From NCBI GenBank assembly GCA_021613335.1, contig JAJTWR010000013.1, positions 217,501-281,500 of the forward strand: DNA of 64,000 nt, in the 5' to 3' direction. Source of the stretch: Whitmania pigra (lineage: Eukaryota; Annelida; Clitellata; Hirudinida; Haemopidae). Shown here piece by piece: positions 12,885-24,182 of this stretch. The first letter of the stretch is position 1. Each line of letters starts with the position of its first letter. The notes under the pieces were generated by a model that saw nothing but the letters and a program-made list of their open reading frames with translations, was not told the origin of the DNA and did no database searches. A program made the translations under genes and the position numbers.

Positions 12885-14454
12885 TGCTAAGTTTTATTTA
12901 TTTCGCTTGCTTATCTAATCACAATTTTATTGACTCCCTTCGCAAAATATGCAATGACACGAAATTCAGTACAGCAACGGCAATCAATTTAAAATGGTTG
13001 TTGCGATACCTACTCGTAAATGTCAAATTAAAATATGTTACGTTTATAAGATGTTGCCTAAAACAATTTTCAAAAGACCACTGATTTTTGAATTTACTCT
13101 TGAAAAATTGAAAAAAACTAAATTTGAGAATTAAACTCAGAGCCTCATTAACGTGGGCGCACCTAGAGATGTCTATGCAAAATATTTTTAAAAATAAAAA
13201 AAGCACCCTGAGGCTTTGAAGTAGGGGGAAAGACGGTTAAGCAAGTACAGTGAGCTCAGGGAGATTTCATATAGTTCAGCAATATTCATTCAAATTTAAA
13301 AAAACAATTGAAAACAATGGAAATACTTCCAAGTGGAATGAGTTGAATTTATCCTCGATTTTCGTACTGAAACGTTATCTTAAACAAGTCATCATTCTAA
13401 TCATCGCTTTCAGTTCCAATGATTTAATCGTGAGGCTTATTGATCAGTTTCGGCAGAGCCTCTGAATATAGAAAAATGTACTAGGTGCGTCCGTTAGTAA
13501 ATGAATATTTTTAAAATTATATTTTCCATTTAAATTCATTAGGCTTCTTAAGGGGTCATCTATAAAAGGCGTCCGAAAGTAGGGGAATCAAAAGCGGACT
13601 AATGGGGACGGGGGAGTCAATTGCATTTTCGGAATCCTCACTTTAAACAAATTAAGTAATTTTCAAATTTATTTTTTTAACAATTTTATTTAAATTTATG
13701 AAAATTTGCAAGAACTTGATGTGACTCAAATTAAGGAAAACATTTTTGTCACAGTCTATTAATAGAATAAGCTGTTAGTAACAACTGAGCAAATTTCTTA
13801 TTGGTTACAAGTTTTGTATATAGGCTTTTGTATATCGTATTTCTCCTGTCCAAATCATCTGAGTTATGCAACGGACTATAATCAAATAAATAAATGTATT
13901 TCTCCCCAGTCTAAATCATCTTAATTATGAGGCGGACTATAATCAAATAAATAAATAAATAGAGATTTCTCCCCGTACAGGAGTAATCGCAGTTTAATAT
14001 CTATATCGACATTCCTTAGTAAACAAAGATAAACCACGCCTTCTCTATAATAATAATAAAACGATTAATTTCAAACCAAAACGTTGTTTAATTATTAAAA
14101 AAATTAGTGAACATTTATATAATATACATAATATAATATATTTTACATAATATATATGTATTTAAAATATCTGTCCTATTTAAGGTAGTTACAATTAATG
14201 AATGTCGCTTTTGTTAACCATTCAAAATATTATTATAAAATAAAATTTAATATAATTTTAACGGTATATATAAATATTTTAATTTAATAAAATTGTCTCA
14301 AATTATAAATATATTTTACATGCTCCCAATATCAAATATGTACCCGGAAAGCTACAAATAGATCTTTTAACTGGGCTAATCAATGAACGTTTAACAAAAG
14401 ACAAATAACATACGAAAACAGGTTATTTAAACTACACATATAAATAATGCAAGT
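12885..14454. other. Intergenic, AT-rich with repeat remnants
   Basis: Upstream flank of the polycystin gene. It includes a remnant near 13550-13620 beginning ggggtcatctataaaa, similar in style to one at 16952-17030 (ggggccatccataaag). There are two copies of a SINE 3' tail at about 13846-13895 and 13913-13958, and an AT-rich block at 14095-14310. No coding exon is supported. Confidence 0.45.
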
Positions 14455-14893
14455 GTTGAAATAATATTGTAATGAGCGTCTATAGCCCATCAATATCCAT
14501 ATTGAGAGCTAAAAATAGATTCTGAATATCATGACTCTTTAAGCCATACAGATAATGAGGCTAGCTTGACAAGCGTTGAACTAATATTATAATGAGTGCC
14601 TCTTTCCTATAGCTTACCAATATCCATATTGAGAGCTAAAAATAGATTCTGAATATCAAGACTTTTTACGCTATACAGATAATGAAGCTAGTGTAGTATT
14701 AATATTATAATGAACGGCCCTTTTCCATAGCCCACCAACATCCATATGGGGAGCTCAAAATAGAGTCTGAATATCAAGACTCTTACAGATAATGAGGCTA
14801 GCTTGTCAAACGTCGAACCAATATTATAATGAGTGCCTCTTTCCTATAGCCCACCAATATCCACATTGAGAGCTAAAAATAGACTCTGAATAT
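14455..14893. repeat. Tandem repeat, four copies of about 120 bp
   Basis: Four head-to-tail copies begin near 14455, 14575, 14693 and 14812. Each contains a block of the form aatattataatgagtgcc, then cctatagcccaccaatatcc, then gagagctaaaaatag and ctgaatatcaagactc. The copies differ by small substitutions and short deletions. The last is cut after the ctgaatat motif. Confidence 0.85.
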
Positions 14894-14992
14894 TTCTGTG
14901 ATTGAGCTGACATTTTTCATTATTGTCCTGACATCCTTAAAATTTATAATCAGTCAGAAACTGATTAATTAATGCTAATACAAATTTTCAAC

Positions 14993-17685
14993 ATTTTTTA
15001 ATTCTGCAACCTCATGCCTTTTTTCTTGTAATTCATCTACAAGATAGTTGTTGTTGATTTTGCATATTTTTGATACCTTAAGAACCTAAAGATCAAGTTT
15101 ACAGTAATAACATGAAATTATGTAGGACAGTACCATAAGTAAAATTATAAACATTAATTATTATTAAGGTTAGAATGATTATGCCTCAGATTTTTAATTG
15201 AGCTCTACATTATTAAATGAACAATGCCTCTTATTTATCTTAAATTTCGATTTTCAGTTTCAATCCTTTGATCTCCATGTTTTTGTCCTCTAACTTGCCA
15301 TCTAATTCTTTGATCCTCTTCATTTGAACATATGCTTTGTATTTTTCATTATTATAATTACAGACTGTATTCTTAAATACAGCTAAAAAGCTTTTGAAAA
15401 ACAAAAATCACTCAAAGCTTCAAATTTTATTTCACAAATCAGAAGGTCAACTTTGTAGTTTATTTCTTTATAAAGCATCAGCCATCCTTATCATGTTGGA
15501 ATGGCCTCTTAGATCTAAAAATAAAATTTTACCATGTTGATTAATAATAACTAAATAAAATAATTTTGAAGATAAAAAGATATCTTACCTTTGTTTCTGA
15601 TCTTGTGGTAAGTGCTGGCTGAACTTATAAATGCCTCAAAGCATTCTCCAAGTATGCCTTGGCATACACGACATCCTTAATATTTATAATTGGTCAGAAA
15701 AAATGGTAAAAAAAATGCAAATAAAAAGCCTCCTTACTCTTCTCCCGACTTTATTCATCTTCTCTTGTTTTTGCAAATCCTTAATAATGATAAATAGTCA
15801 GAAAACTGATGCAATTATGCTTATACTTTATTTTCAACCTTTTTCAGTTCTACATTCTCCCTCCTTTCATCTTGTAACTCCTTTGTGAGGTGGTCGTTGT
15901 TGATTTTTAGGTTTTCGGACTCCTTAAGAATCTAAGCGTCAAGTTTGCAAAAATAAGATGAAATTATTATTATGGACATTACCTTAAGTAAAATTATAAA
16001 CATTAATTATTATCAAGCTTAGAATGATTAATGATTAAACATCTGATCTTTGAATTGGCTCTACAATATTATTGAATAAACTTGCCACTGCAAGTTCCTT
16101 CTCCAATGTTTTGATTTTCAGGTTCTTTTCTTCGAGCTCTTCTTTACATTCTCTGATAAACTTCATTATAATGTTCACTTTATATTATATTCTTGTTATT
16201 ATTATTATATTTAATAAAAATATATTCCTCACGTCTAGTTGTGCATCTTTGCGCTTCAGTACCTCTTCTTGCTCACTGTTGACCATCTTTATTTGAATAT
16301 TAAGTCTATGTTAGGTGTTCTTATTATTAAGGTTATTACAAATGAAATATTCCTCACTTCTTCCAGTCTAATCAATTTAGACTTCTCTGTAGCTGTATGG
16401 GTACTTTTCTCTTCTGAGTTTTGAAATAGTAATAGATATATCACCTTAAGCAGCATAACAGCATACCAAAAACACCAAATATCATTTATAGTTTTATTTT
16501 TATATAATTTAAATTTTATATTTATTAATCAAGAGTGTCATTTATCCCAGCTTTTTGATTGGTTAAAATAAATACTGCCAACAAATACACTTGGCCCATA
16601 CAATGAACAAAATTCCTCACTTCTTCCAGTCTAATCAATTTAGACTTCTCTGTAGAAGGATCTTCAGCTGTATGGGTACTTTTCTCTTCTGAGTCTTGAA
16701 AAAGTAATAGATATATAACCTTAAGCAGCATAACAGCATACCAAAAACACCAAATATCATTTATAGTTTTAATTTTATATAATTTAAATTTTATATTTAT
16801 TAATCAAGGGTGTCATTTATCCCAGCTTTTTGATTGGTTAAAATAAATTCTGCCCAACAAATACACTTGGCCCATACAATGAAAAAAATTTTTTTATTTT
16901 AAATTTTTATAAACCTAATTTGTATAAGTCGACTAAATAAAATTTAACTAAGGGGCCATCCATAAAGTACATCACACTAGAGGAGGTCCAAGAAAGTGTG
17001 ATAGCTTGTGACAGGAGCGGAGGGGGTTAAACTATGTGCAACAAATTAGAAAATTAAAAAAAAATAAATAATAAATTTTCAAAATTGTATATTTGCAAAA
17101 TGTTACATTTCTTAAATTCTGATTCTATATAATCTTTGGGAATGAAGCTCTGAAAATCATGATTAGCTTTGTTTCAGTCAGATCGTTCGCTCAGTATTTC
17201 TAACAACAAAGAAAGGTAATTTGTATACATCATTGTATAACGCTTATAGTAAAGCAGAAACAGCCAAGAGTAAAAGCGATTGTTAAAAAAAAGTTAGATA
17301 TCAGATATGGAATTAAATCAAGTACATACTGTTTTGTGCAAGTATGGCATCCATGGTTTTATTTCTATTACTGCCCTCCTTCCTGCCAGTCTGGGATGTT
17401 CCAGCACCCTTTTCAGATTGTCCTTCTTTAGCATCCTTTTCAGATTGTCCTCTTTTACTGCCTCCTTACTGGCTCCATTAGAGTTTTGACTTGTTCCCTC
17501 CTTATCTTCCTTGCATCTTGCAATGCCCAGATCATCCTTTCTTTTGGGGTTTCCACTTTCTTGCACAATCTTTTTTTTGCTCTTCTCTTCTTATTCTTCC
17601 TCCTTCCTTTATTAAGACTCCTCATGTCCTCACACACTTCAGTAAATTTTGAGGAGCTTTCATCAGATGAAACCTCGTTGTCAAC
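14993..17685 (-). CDS. Uncharacterised charged coiled-coil gene with duplicated exons
   Basis: Several short minus-strand exons with splice signals encode charged, coiled-coil-like peptides. Exon a, 17685-17470 (72 codons), is basic (GRRKNKKRRAKKR inside) and ends at gtaagg. Exon b, 16694-16621 (74 nt, about 24 codons), contains EKSTHTAEDPSTEKSKLIRL. Exon d, 16286-16233, reads MVNSEQEEVLKRKDAQLD. Exon e, about 16153, contains CKEELEEKNLKIKTLEKEL. Exon f, 15931-15839 (31 codons), contains LTKELQDERRENVELKK. Exons g (about 15334-15240, ending in TAA; KLEDKNMEIKGLKLK) and h (15085-14993; DELQEKRHEVAELKN) look like copies of e and f. A second, shortened copy of b lies at about 16420-16359 and has lost its AG acceptor. 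I do not recognise the family. Exon order, the true stop and whether the gene is functional are uncertain. Confidence 0.42.
16340..16885. repeat. Tandem duplication of about 270 bp containing an exon
   Basis: The block at about 16340-16610 is repeated at about 16608-16885: exon b of the coiled-coil gene, then caccttaagcagcataacag, then an AT-rich stretch ending ttggcccatacaatgaa. The copies are nearly identical except for a 12-base in-frame deletion in the exon of the first and small indels. Confidence 0.85.
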
Positions 17686-17879
17686 CTGGAATGAAGTTGT
17701 GACATATAAAACTATATAATTAAAGTGCTGTATCTGTTCATAATTGAGATGATGACAGATGTGCACACTGACAATTGCCTATGTAGATTATTACGCACAT
17801 AGAGTGTTGCGCAAACATTTGCACATGCTCAAATTTTTGACAAGTTCAATTGAAATATTTTTGAATTCATTTAAAATTT

Positions 17880-18045
17880 CACTTCCAGGGTGAACATCAT
17901 ATTGTCCCTCATAAAGGAAAAGGTGGATAAAATTGACAAATCTGGACAAGCTAACACAACAAGGACCAATCATGACCATCCAAACATCTTGCAAGTCATC
18001 AGTCCTCGGAAAAGTCAACCCATGGAAATAACAAAACCTATGTGA
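17880..18045 (+). pseudogene. Partial copy of the RELCH C-terminal coding sequence
   Basis: This stretch matches positions of about 29874-30030 of the intact RELCH gene (for example ACAAGGACCAATCATGACCA against acgaggaccaaccatgacca). It stays open in the matching frame for about 55 codons with no indels, then ends TKPM followed by TGA and an AATAAA-like signal. Similarity starts abruptly after a cttccag that looks like a splice acceptor. It is therefore either an exon from an intron-bearing relative of the gene or a truncated copy that landed after an AG. It encodes no complete domain. Confidence 0.75.
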
Positions 18046-18559
18046 ACAATAAAACAAAAAATATATGAATAAAATAATTAAATCTATTAAGTTACCTCGT
18101 CTCGATAAATTTTAGCTGGGTAACTTCTTAAATCATGTATAAGAAATTTAGATACGCTTTTTAAAATGCGAACATTTATTTACATCAGAATTGAAGTTAT
18201 CATAAAATCTGTCATTCGGTAGATTAGTTATTAACGTCATTTTCATAACTAGGACAGATCAAAGGAATTTCTTATTTATTTATTTGTTTGATTATAGTCC
18301 TTTGCTTAACTGAGATGATTTGGACCAAAGGAATTTCTTAAAAGTATCTTGTTTATATACCACAGAAACCTATTTTGAAGTTCATTTGCACCTTGGTAAT
18401 TTTATATTGTAGCTCCTAAGCAAACCCCTTCCCATCTATTTTGGGCGGCCCAAAAACATATTCCTACGCAATTTACAAGTCTTAACTATTTTAGGAAGTC
18501 CAAATTTAACGGTGTGTTTTATATATGATAAGGTGATGATGTTTGGGAATATTGCGTAA

Positions 18560-18670
18560 TGTTTTATTAACGTCCGTTGCATATCTAGATTAGGACGGCG
18601 CTCCCGCAGCGGGTCTTGAATCCCGCGCTGCCATCGTAAGAGGCGCAGCCTTAACCGTTAGGCCATGCGG
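18560..18670 (-). mobile_element. tRNA-derived SINE
   Basis: On the minus strand the element begins ccgcatggcctaacggttaa, a good RNA polymerase III A box (TGGCCTAACGG). A B-box-like ggattcaagacc follows about 30-35 bases later, then ctagatatgcaacggacgtt. This is the arrangement of a tRNA-derived SINE head joined to a family-specific body. Body or tail fragments occur at about 13846-13895, 13913-13958 and 18713-18755 (plus), 18274-18335 (minus), 19147-19197 (plus), 22346-22380 (minus) and 23850-23895 (minus). They often end in (aaat)n. Confidence 0.8.
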
Positions 18671-19002
18671 AATATTGCGTAAAACGTGCCCTTTCTATAT
18701 ATATATCGGTAAATTATCCTAGTTATGCAACGGACTTTAATCAAATAAATAAATATATATGTATGTATTGGGCCGACCGTGGTTTATGTGCGCTGCGCAA
18801 CTGCAATGTGAGCTGTCGCCATTTGAGCAAAAGTCAGAAAGCCTTTGAGAATCAAAACAATTTCAAATCAAGCCATGCACGTTGTTATAAAATTATTTTA
18901 CTTTTACGAGCTAGTTTCATAAAAACTCTCGGATCGCACATGCAGAGTTTGTAAAATAGCACAAAACATGAAATACATTCATCATACCGTCGAGGTCTTA
19001 AT

Positions 19003-19073
19003 GTTTTAATAACGTCTGTTGCATATCTAGCAATCCTGAGAGGCGCAGCCTTGACCATCAGGCCATGCGGGCG
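19003..19073 (-). mobile_element. Internally deleted copy of the tRNA-derived SINE
   Basis: On the minus strand it reads cgcatggcctgatggtcaag, then ggctgcgcctctcagg, and goes directly into gctagatatgcaacagacgt. The segment carrying the B box of the longer copy is missing. Confidence 0.75.
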
Positions 19074-19479
19074 CACCCGTCGAGGTCTTCGGCAGGTACC
19101 GTTATTTATGTAGAGTGTAAGTTGGAGCCGAGCTCCTAAGTCAAAATCATCCTAGTTACGCAACGGACTTTGATCAAATAAATAAAAAAACAAAATAAAT
19201 AGAGCCAAGCTCCAATTGAAAACATAGGTTTGTGTTTGCCTTTTTATGTTTTAGATAAATGTTACGAAAAGTGACAAAATTGGCATCTTTACGTATATGT
19301 ACATGTATTAAAATCGTACATAATAATATATGTACATCTTTTTTTATTTAAATTGTTGTTTTTTTAATTATTATGAATAAAATTATAAATCTAAGTTTTA
19401 ATAGATAATTAATGATTGTTGGTTACATTCCCAAAATGCAGTCTTCTTCCACGTTGTTTACACTGCAGATTGTGGGAAG

Positions 19480-21855
19480 ATGGTACGACACATTTTTGAA
19501 AATTACGTATTATTTAGCTTCGGCATTTGCCTACACTCGAGAAGTGTAATTGAAGGCTTTTTGCTATTGAAATGTGACCGTTGTCGCTGTCATTACTTTT
19601 AAATAAGTTATATTTGTGCCTATGCAATGATAAACATTGGTTTTGCTAAGTTTTGAATAATTTTTCCAAAGCTAAGTGTTGTTATTACTAATTTTAGGTT
19701 TCCGTCATAAACTCAATTGATACTGGTCATGATGACATGATTGTAAGTTTCAAACTCACAGAATAAGACATTTTTGAATACTTAATAATTTGCAATTTAC
19801 TTACGAAATATTACCAAATAAGCCCAATATTTAATATTTTAAAACTCAAATGCAAGCTGCTTGGTTTTATCTGGGTCACTTTTCATTGTTTTGTTAGAAT
19901 TTCAATCTAATTTGAATCTTAGCATAGAATACTAATTCCTGAACTCACGTAAAAAGGAGCCATTGACTAAATGTCATTTCAGCATGATGCACAGATGGAT
20001 TACTATGGAGTGAGGTTGGCGACGTGCTCAACAGACAGGTCGGTGAAAATATTTGATGTCAGGAGCAGACAGCAACTTTTGGTTGCTGATTTGAGAGAGT
20101 AAGTCACAACATATCTTCTGCATAGACATTGTTGTCAAAATGTTATTGTACCACCAGACATGAGGGTCCAGTGTGGCAACTTGCATGGGCTCATCCTATG
20201 TATGGTTCATTGCTTGCATCATGTGGATATGATAAAAAAGTCATCATTTATAAGGAAACAAATGGCACATGGGGAAAAATTTATGAATATGATGGTTTTG
20301 AATCATCTGGTAAGTTTTCCAAAGTGTTACTCTGTCATTAAAAATAATTGTGGTATTTAAAATTCTTTAAAATTGTTTTAGTAAACTCAGTGTGCTGGGC
20401 TCCAAGTGAATATGGATTAATTTTAGCAGCTGCAAGCTCTGATGGATCAATCTCTATTTTAAATTGCACTGGTTTGAAGTGTTTTTTGTAAATAATTCAT
20501 AGTCATTATATTATGTGGCACCCCGTCATAATAGCCCGGCAACAAAATAGCACCATCAAAGCATAAAACTCATTTCATTTAATCAAATTTGAAATAAGTT
20601 ATAGGTTAATGTATCAACTCATATAAATATTTTTTTATAAAGATACATTGACGGGGATGTTTTGACGGGGCTATTTTGTTGCTGGGCTATTTTGACGGGT
20701 CACCATATTATGTTTTAATTTTTATATCTTTAGTTACATTTTAATTTCGATTTTATAGGAGAGGGGAAGTGGGAAGCTAAGAAAATCATCAATGCCCATG
20801 CAGTGAGTTTAATTTCCCAGAAAAAATTAAAACAATCTTCTGCAGACAACTTATTGATAATGTTAAATCTTTAGATAAGCTGTAATTCTGTCAGTTGGGC
20901 ACCTGCTATTCAAGCTGATTCATTGCAAAATCAAAATCCAAAACTTCCTGTCAAGAGATTTGTGTCTGGAGGTGCTGACCATTATGTTAAGATATGGAGG
21001 TATTTTAACATTTATTCAGAAATATCAATTCTACTAATAGATAATAAATGATATATATTTTTTACATTTAATTAAACTTACAATCTTGTCTGTTGGATCT
21101 GTTCAAAGTTGAATTTAACTTAATGATTTATTGCATTACATTTTGACTTACTTCCTGGTTCTTGTCTTTGTATTATTCTGCAAGTTACAAATCAATAGGA
21201 CTTGTTGGATTCTCAGATCTTCTAGTATTAATGCATTCTGTGTCAAATTATTTATTAGGGAGGATAATGGGCAATGGGTGGATGATGGAAAGCTTGAAAT
21301 GCACAATGACTGGGTGAGGGATGTTGCATGGGCTCCTTCTATTGGCCTGCCAAGAAGCATCATTGCCAGCTGTTCACAGGTTTTAATGTACTTCTTTAAT
21401 TACTTGTTATTATTTTATTAAAGTTTTATTTTATGTCATTTAAAGTCATCATGTATAATAGTTAATAAATCTTGTTCTAAAGAGAAAATACAGAAAAGTC
21501 ATTGCCTATTCCAGGACACCTGCGTTTACATTTGGACAAATGATGGAAGCTCTTCCACATGGACTCCTAAACTTTTACACAAGTTTGGTGATGTGGTCTG
21601 GCATTTGAGTTGGTCGGTTTCTGGAAACATCCTTGCAGTGTCTGGTGGCGATAACAAGGTAACAATAACTTCCTTTGGTAACTAATAAATAATAACAACA
21701 TGCTAAATTTAGAAAATATTAAGCATTATGATTCACAGTTTCTGAATTATGACTGATTTTTTTGATAGGTAAGCCTTTGGAAGGAGAACCTCGAAGGGGA
21801 ATGGACTTGCATCAGCAACGTCGTCAAAGGGCATGGAGACATAAATATGGGATGA
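19480..21855 (+). CDS. SEC13: SEC13 WD-repeat protein (COPII / nuclear pore)
   Basis: Ten exons join in frame to 308 codons plus TGA: 19480-19482, 19698-19742, 19983-20098, 20158-20309, 20382-20471, 20759-20802, 20875-20999, 21259-21379, 21515-21658 and 21769-21855. The protein follows SEC13 from end to end: [79 protein letters not shown]13 forms a six-bladed open beta-propeller completed by a blade from SEC31 in the COPII coat or from Nup96/145C in the nuclear pore, and also serves in GATOR2. Length fits the family (human about 320). The first exon contributes only the ATG, immediately followed by the gtacga donor; the next exon starts GTT TCC GTC, so this start is well supported. A MITE sits in intron 5. 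An AATAAA lies at about 21902. Confidence 0.97.
20516..20704. mobile_element. MITE (hAT-like, 8-bp target duplication)
   Basis: In SEC13 intron 5, a 189-bp segment starts tggcaccccgtcataatagc and ends ggctattttgacgggtcacc. The two ends are inverted copies over about 35 bases (cccgtcAtaatagcccGGcaacaaaatagc pairs with the other end). It is flanked on both sides by atattatg (20508-20515 and 20705-20712), an 8-bp target duplication as made by hAT transposases. There is no coding capacity. Confidence 0.88.
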
Positions 21856-24182
21856 ATGTTTAAGATACACTGGTTGCGTTTAAATCATTTGACTTATGTA
21901 AAATAAAACGTTTTCAATTTCCATTTCTGGCGCTGATTAGCAAAGGCATTCGATTGGTAAGGTTTCAGTTGTTGTAGAAGGCGTTGTGATGGTATTGCTT
22001 TCATTGAAGTGGTCTGCACGATGGGCACCCTAATGAGATCTTGTGGAGCATTCGGCGCAGAAGCATTATCTGCTGGGAAGCATGTTAGGTGTAACACTTT
22101 AGCGCTGTTGATGAGTTTGCCGGAATAAGTTTAACGCATTGAAATAATCTGGGAGTATGCAAACTAGAAAGCTTTTGAGAGTTTATTAAAACAACTATTC
22201 AGTTGTCAGAACTGCACGATCTAGATGAAGATTTGAGTATCTAGAGCTTCAGGCTGCGTTGGACTCTGGGATTGTTGGGACTGTTTGTGCGCTTTGTATT
22301 GGTGGGTCTGAGGAGGTTATGGCTAAAATGGGACGATTTGTATGTTTGTTTTATTAACGTCCGTTGCATATCTAGATGTTAGGGTAGGACGACCTGTAGG
22401 AAAAACATGCCAAATATAACCACAAAAAATAATTATTCACATTTCCTTTACAATGCCATGTTTTGTGGTGGGAGGTAGACATGTACAACAATTTGTGGCT
22501 GTCCTTAATTTATTATTATTGTTGTTGTCATAATTAGGCCAGGGCTTGATGCCATATTTTTGATTTTTCATCAGTAGGTGAAAGAATAAAGTGCTTAAAG
22601 CATCAACATCTCATGTTTTCTTAGTCAAATGCTTCAATATTGCATTGTAATAGTCTAAATTTCTTAAACTGGGTATAATGACATTTTGTCCATGGATAAG
22701 GCATTTTAACAAACAATTTTTTATTGTTGACCTCAAAAATTGCAGGTTATGGTTAGGGATCTTTTTATTTAATTGATATTTTCAATACCCCACATTTACT
22801 GGTAGTGGTAGCTTATTAGCTGGAATAAGGATTGAATTTGAGTATATAGACACTTAATTTTATGACAGCTGGTGTGATATCTCTGGTATTACTGTAATTT
22901 CTAAGGAAAGTGAAACCTTTGCTCCTACGACGGTAGCTCCTATATGGAGGAACCACTTTTAATTTAGCATTCAGACTCTAATGCGATCACCACCCCCAAT
23001 CGTTTTGGCCTCCATTGTCTCTTAAATTTGTTCTAAATGTCGACAACCTAGCGCTAAAAAATCTACTACTAAATTTTGATGGTCTCAAACATAACTTAAA
23101 TTTATATCTGAAGAAATCATAGCCATATGGAATAATTTGTCTGATTCATTATTTTATTGACCAACTTCAATAATTCATTTTTTATAAAATTAGAAATAGA
23201 TTTGTTCTATATATTTTAGCACATTAAAATATGCCAAAACTATAGTCCCACTTCCTGCTTGCTGCCATTTTTGTTTTGATTTATTACAGCCGGCGTTGCT
23301 CGGTCGCTTCCTTGTCAGAAAGCGAAAATTTAATTTTCATCTTCGATTTAAAGTAAAATTTTTGATTTTGTTTTTGAATTTTAATTATGCAAAGCGCATT
23401 AATAAATCATGTAAGAAATAGTTACTGCATCGAAGAAATGGTCTTGGTAGAAATTGGGTGGAACTTTTATAGTTTTGCTTATTTCAATTTTCATTAATGT
23501 ATTGAATGAATTTGAAAAACAAAGTTAAAACTATCTAATAAGTTAGGAACAGCAGAGAACACCAAATGCATGATTTCATTTGTTTGCTTGAAGTTATGTT
23601 TATGCCAAACTTGATATTGTGAGGGCTTCATCTAGGCTTGGCAACTCTGACCTGTTTATTGTAAAAATCCAGTCATCTCTGATAGAACTTTAAATGATTT
23701 GTTGCTTTTTTGTAAGAAGCAACTGTTGATTAAACCATTGTCTCACTAGTAATTATGAAATTGAAGTATGATTTGGCATCTGGATTCCTGCATGCAGCGG
23801 TAAAAGCAACAGCTGCTATAGGCTTTGTTACCAATTCAGCATCACCAAGGGGGTACCATTATTTGATTAAAGTCTGTTGCATAACTAGGATGATTTGGAG
23901 TGGGGTACTTATGGGGTACACCTGGGAAAGCAGGCTATATAAATGGCTGGGTGACTGCACATGCAATAGAATACATAATACACTCAAAAAGGCTAAATAC
24001 AAATATTTTTGATGGGTGATTAATGCTTGCTATCAACATTGGTTCCAGTCATCTGCATGATGCTAGAGTCATTGTATGACCTTTGTAACTTTTATGATGG
24101 CATACAACATGCTATGGTGACTATTTTACATCATAATATGTTGCTATAGTAACAAATAATTTTGTTTCTGCATTTTAGCAGC
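21856..24182. other. Intergenic and 5' region of the RAP1 gene
   Basis: Contains the SEC13 3' end, SINE tail fragments at about 22346-22380 and 23850-23895 (minus), and a ggctatataaat motif near 23935 like the 3' tails of L2/CR1-linked SINEs. A non-repetitive stretch near 23285-23345 could be a 5' non-coding exon of RAP1. No other coding exon is seen. Confidence 0.4.

Larger units (their letters stand above)
18046..19479. other. Intergenic, SINE-rich
   Basis: Contains several copies or fragments of one SINE family (listed separately) in both orientations, plus AT-rich sequence up to the SEC13 start. No coding exon is supported. Confidence 0.5.

Noticed and set aside
17318..17566. 82-codon minus-strand frame with a repeated KKDNLKR motif
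   Set aside because: Overlaps the better supported exon a in another frame and derives from a short 24-base direct repeat. Could be a separate exon but has no splice support.
18600..18668. Possible functional tRNA gene
   Set aside because: A and B boxes are present, but the arms do not form a clean cloverleaf, and the sequence continues into a repeated body shared with other copies. It is a SINE.
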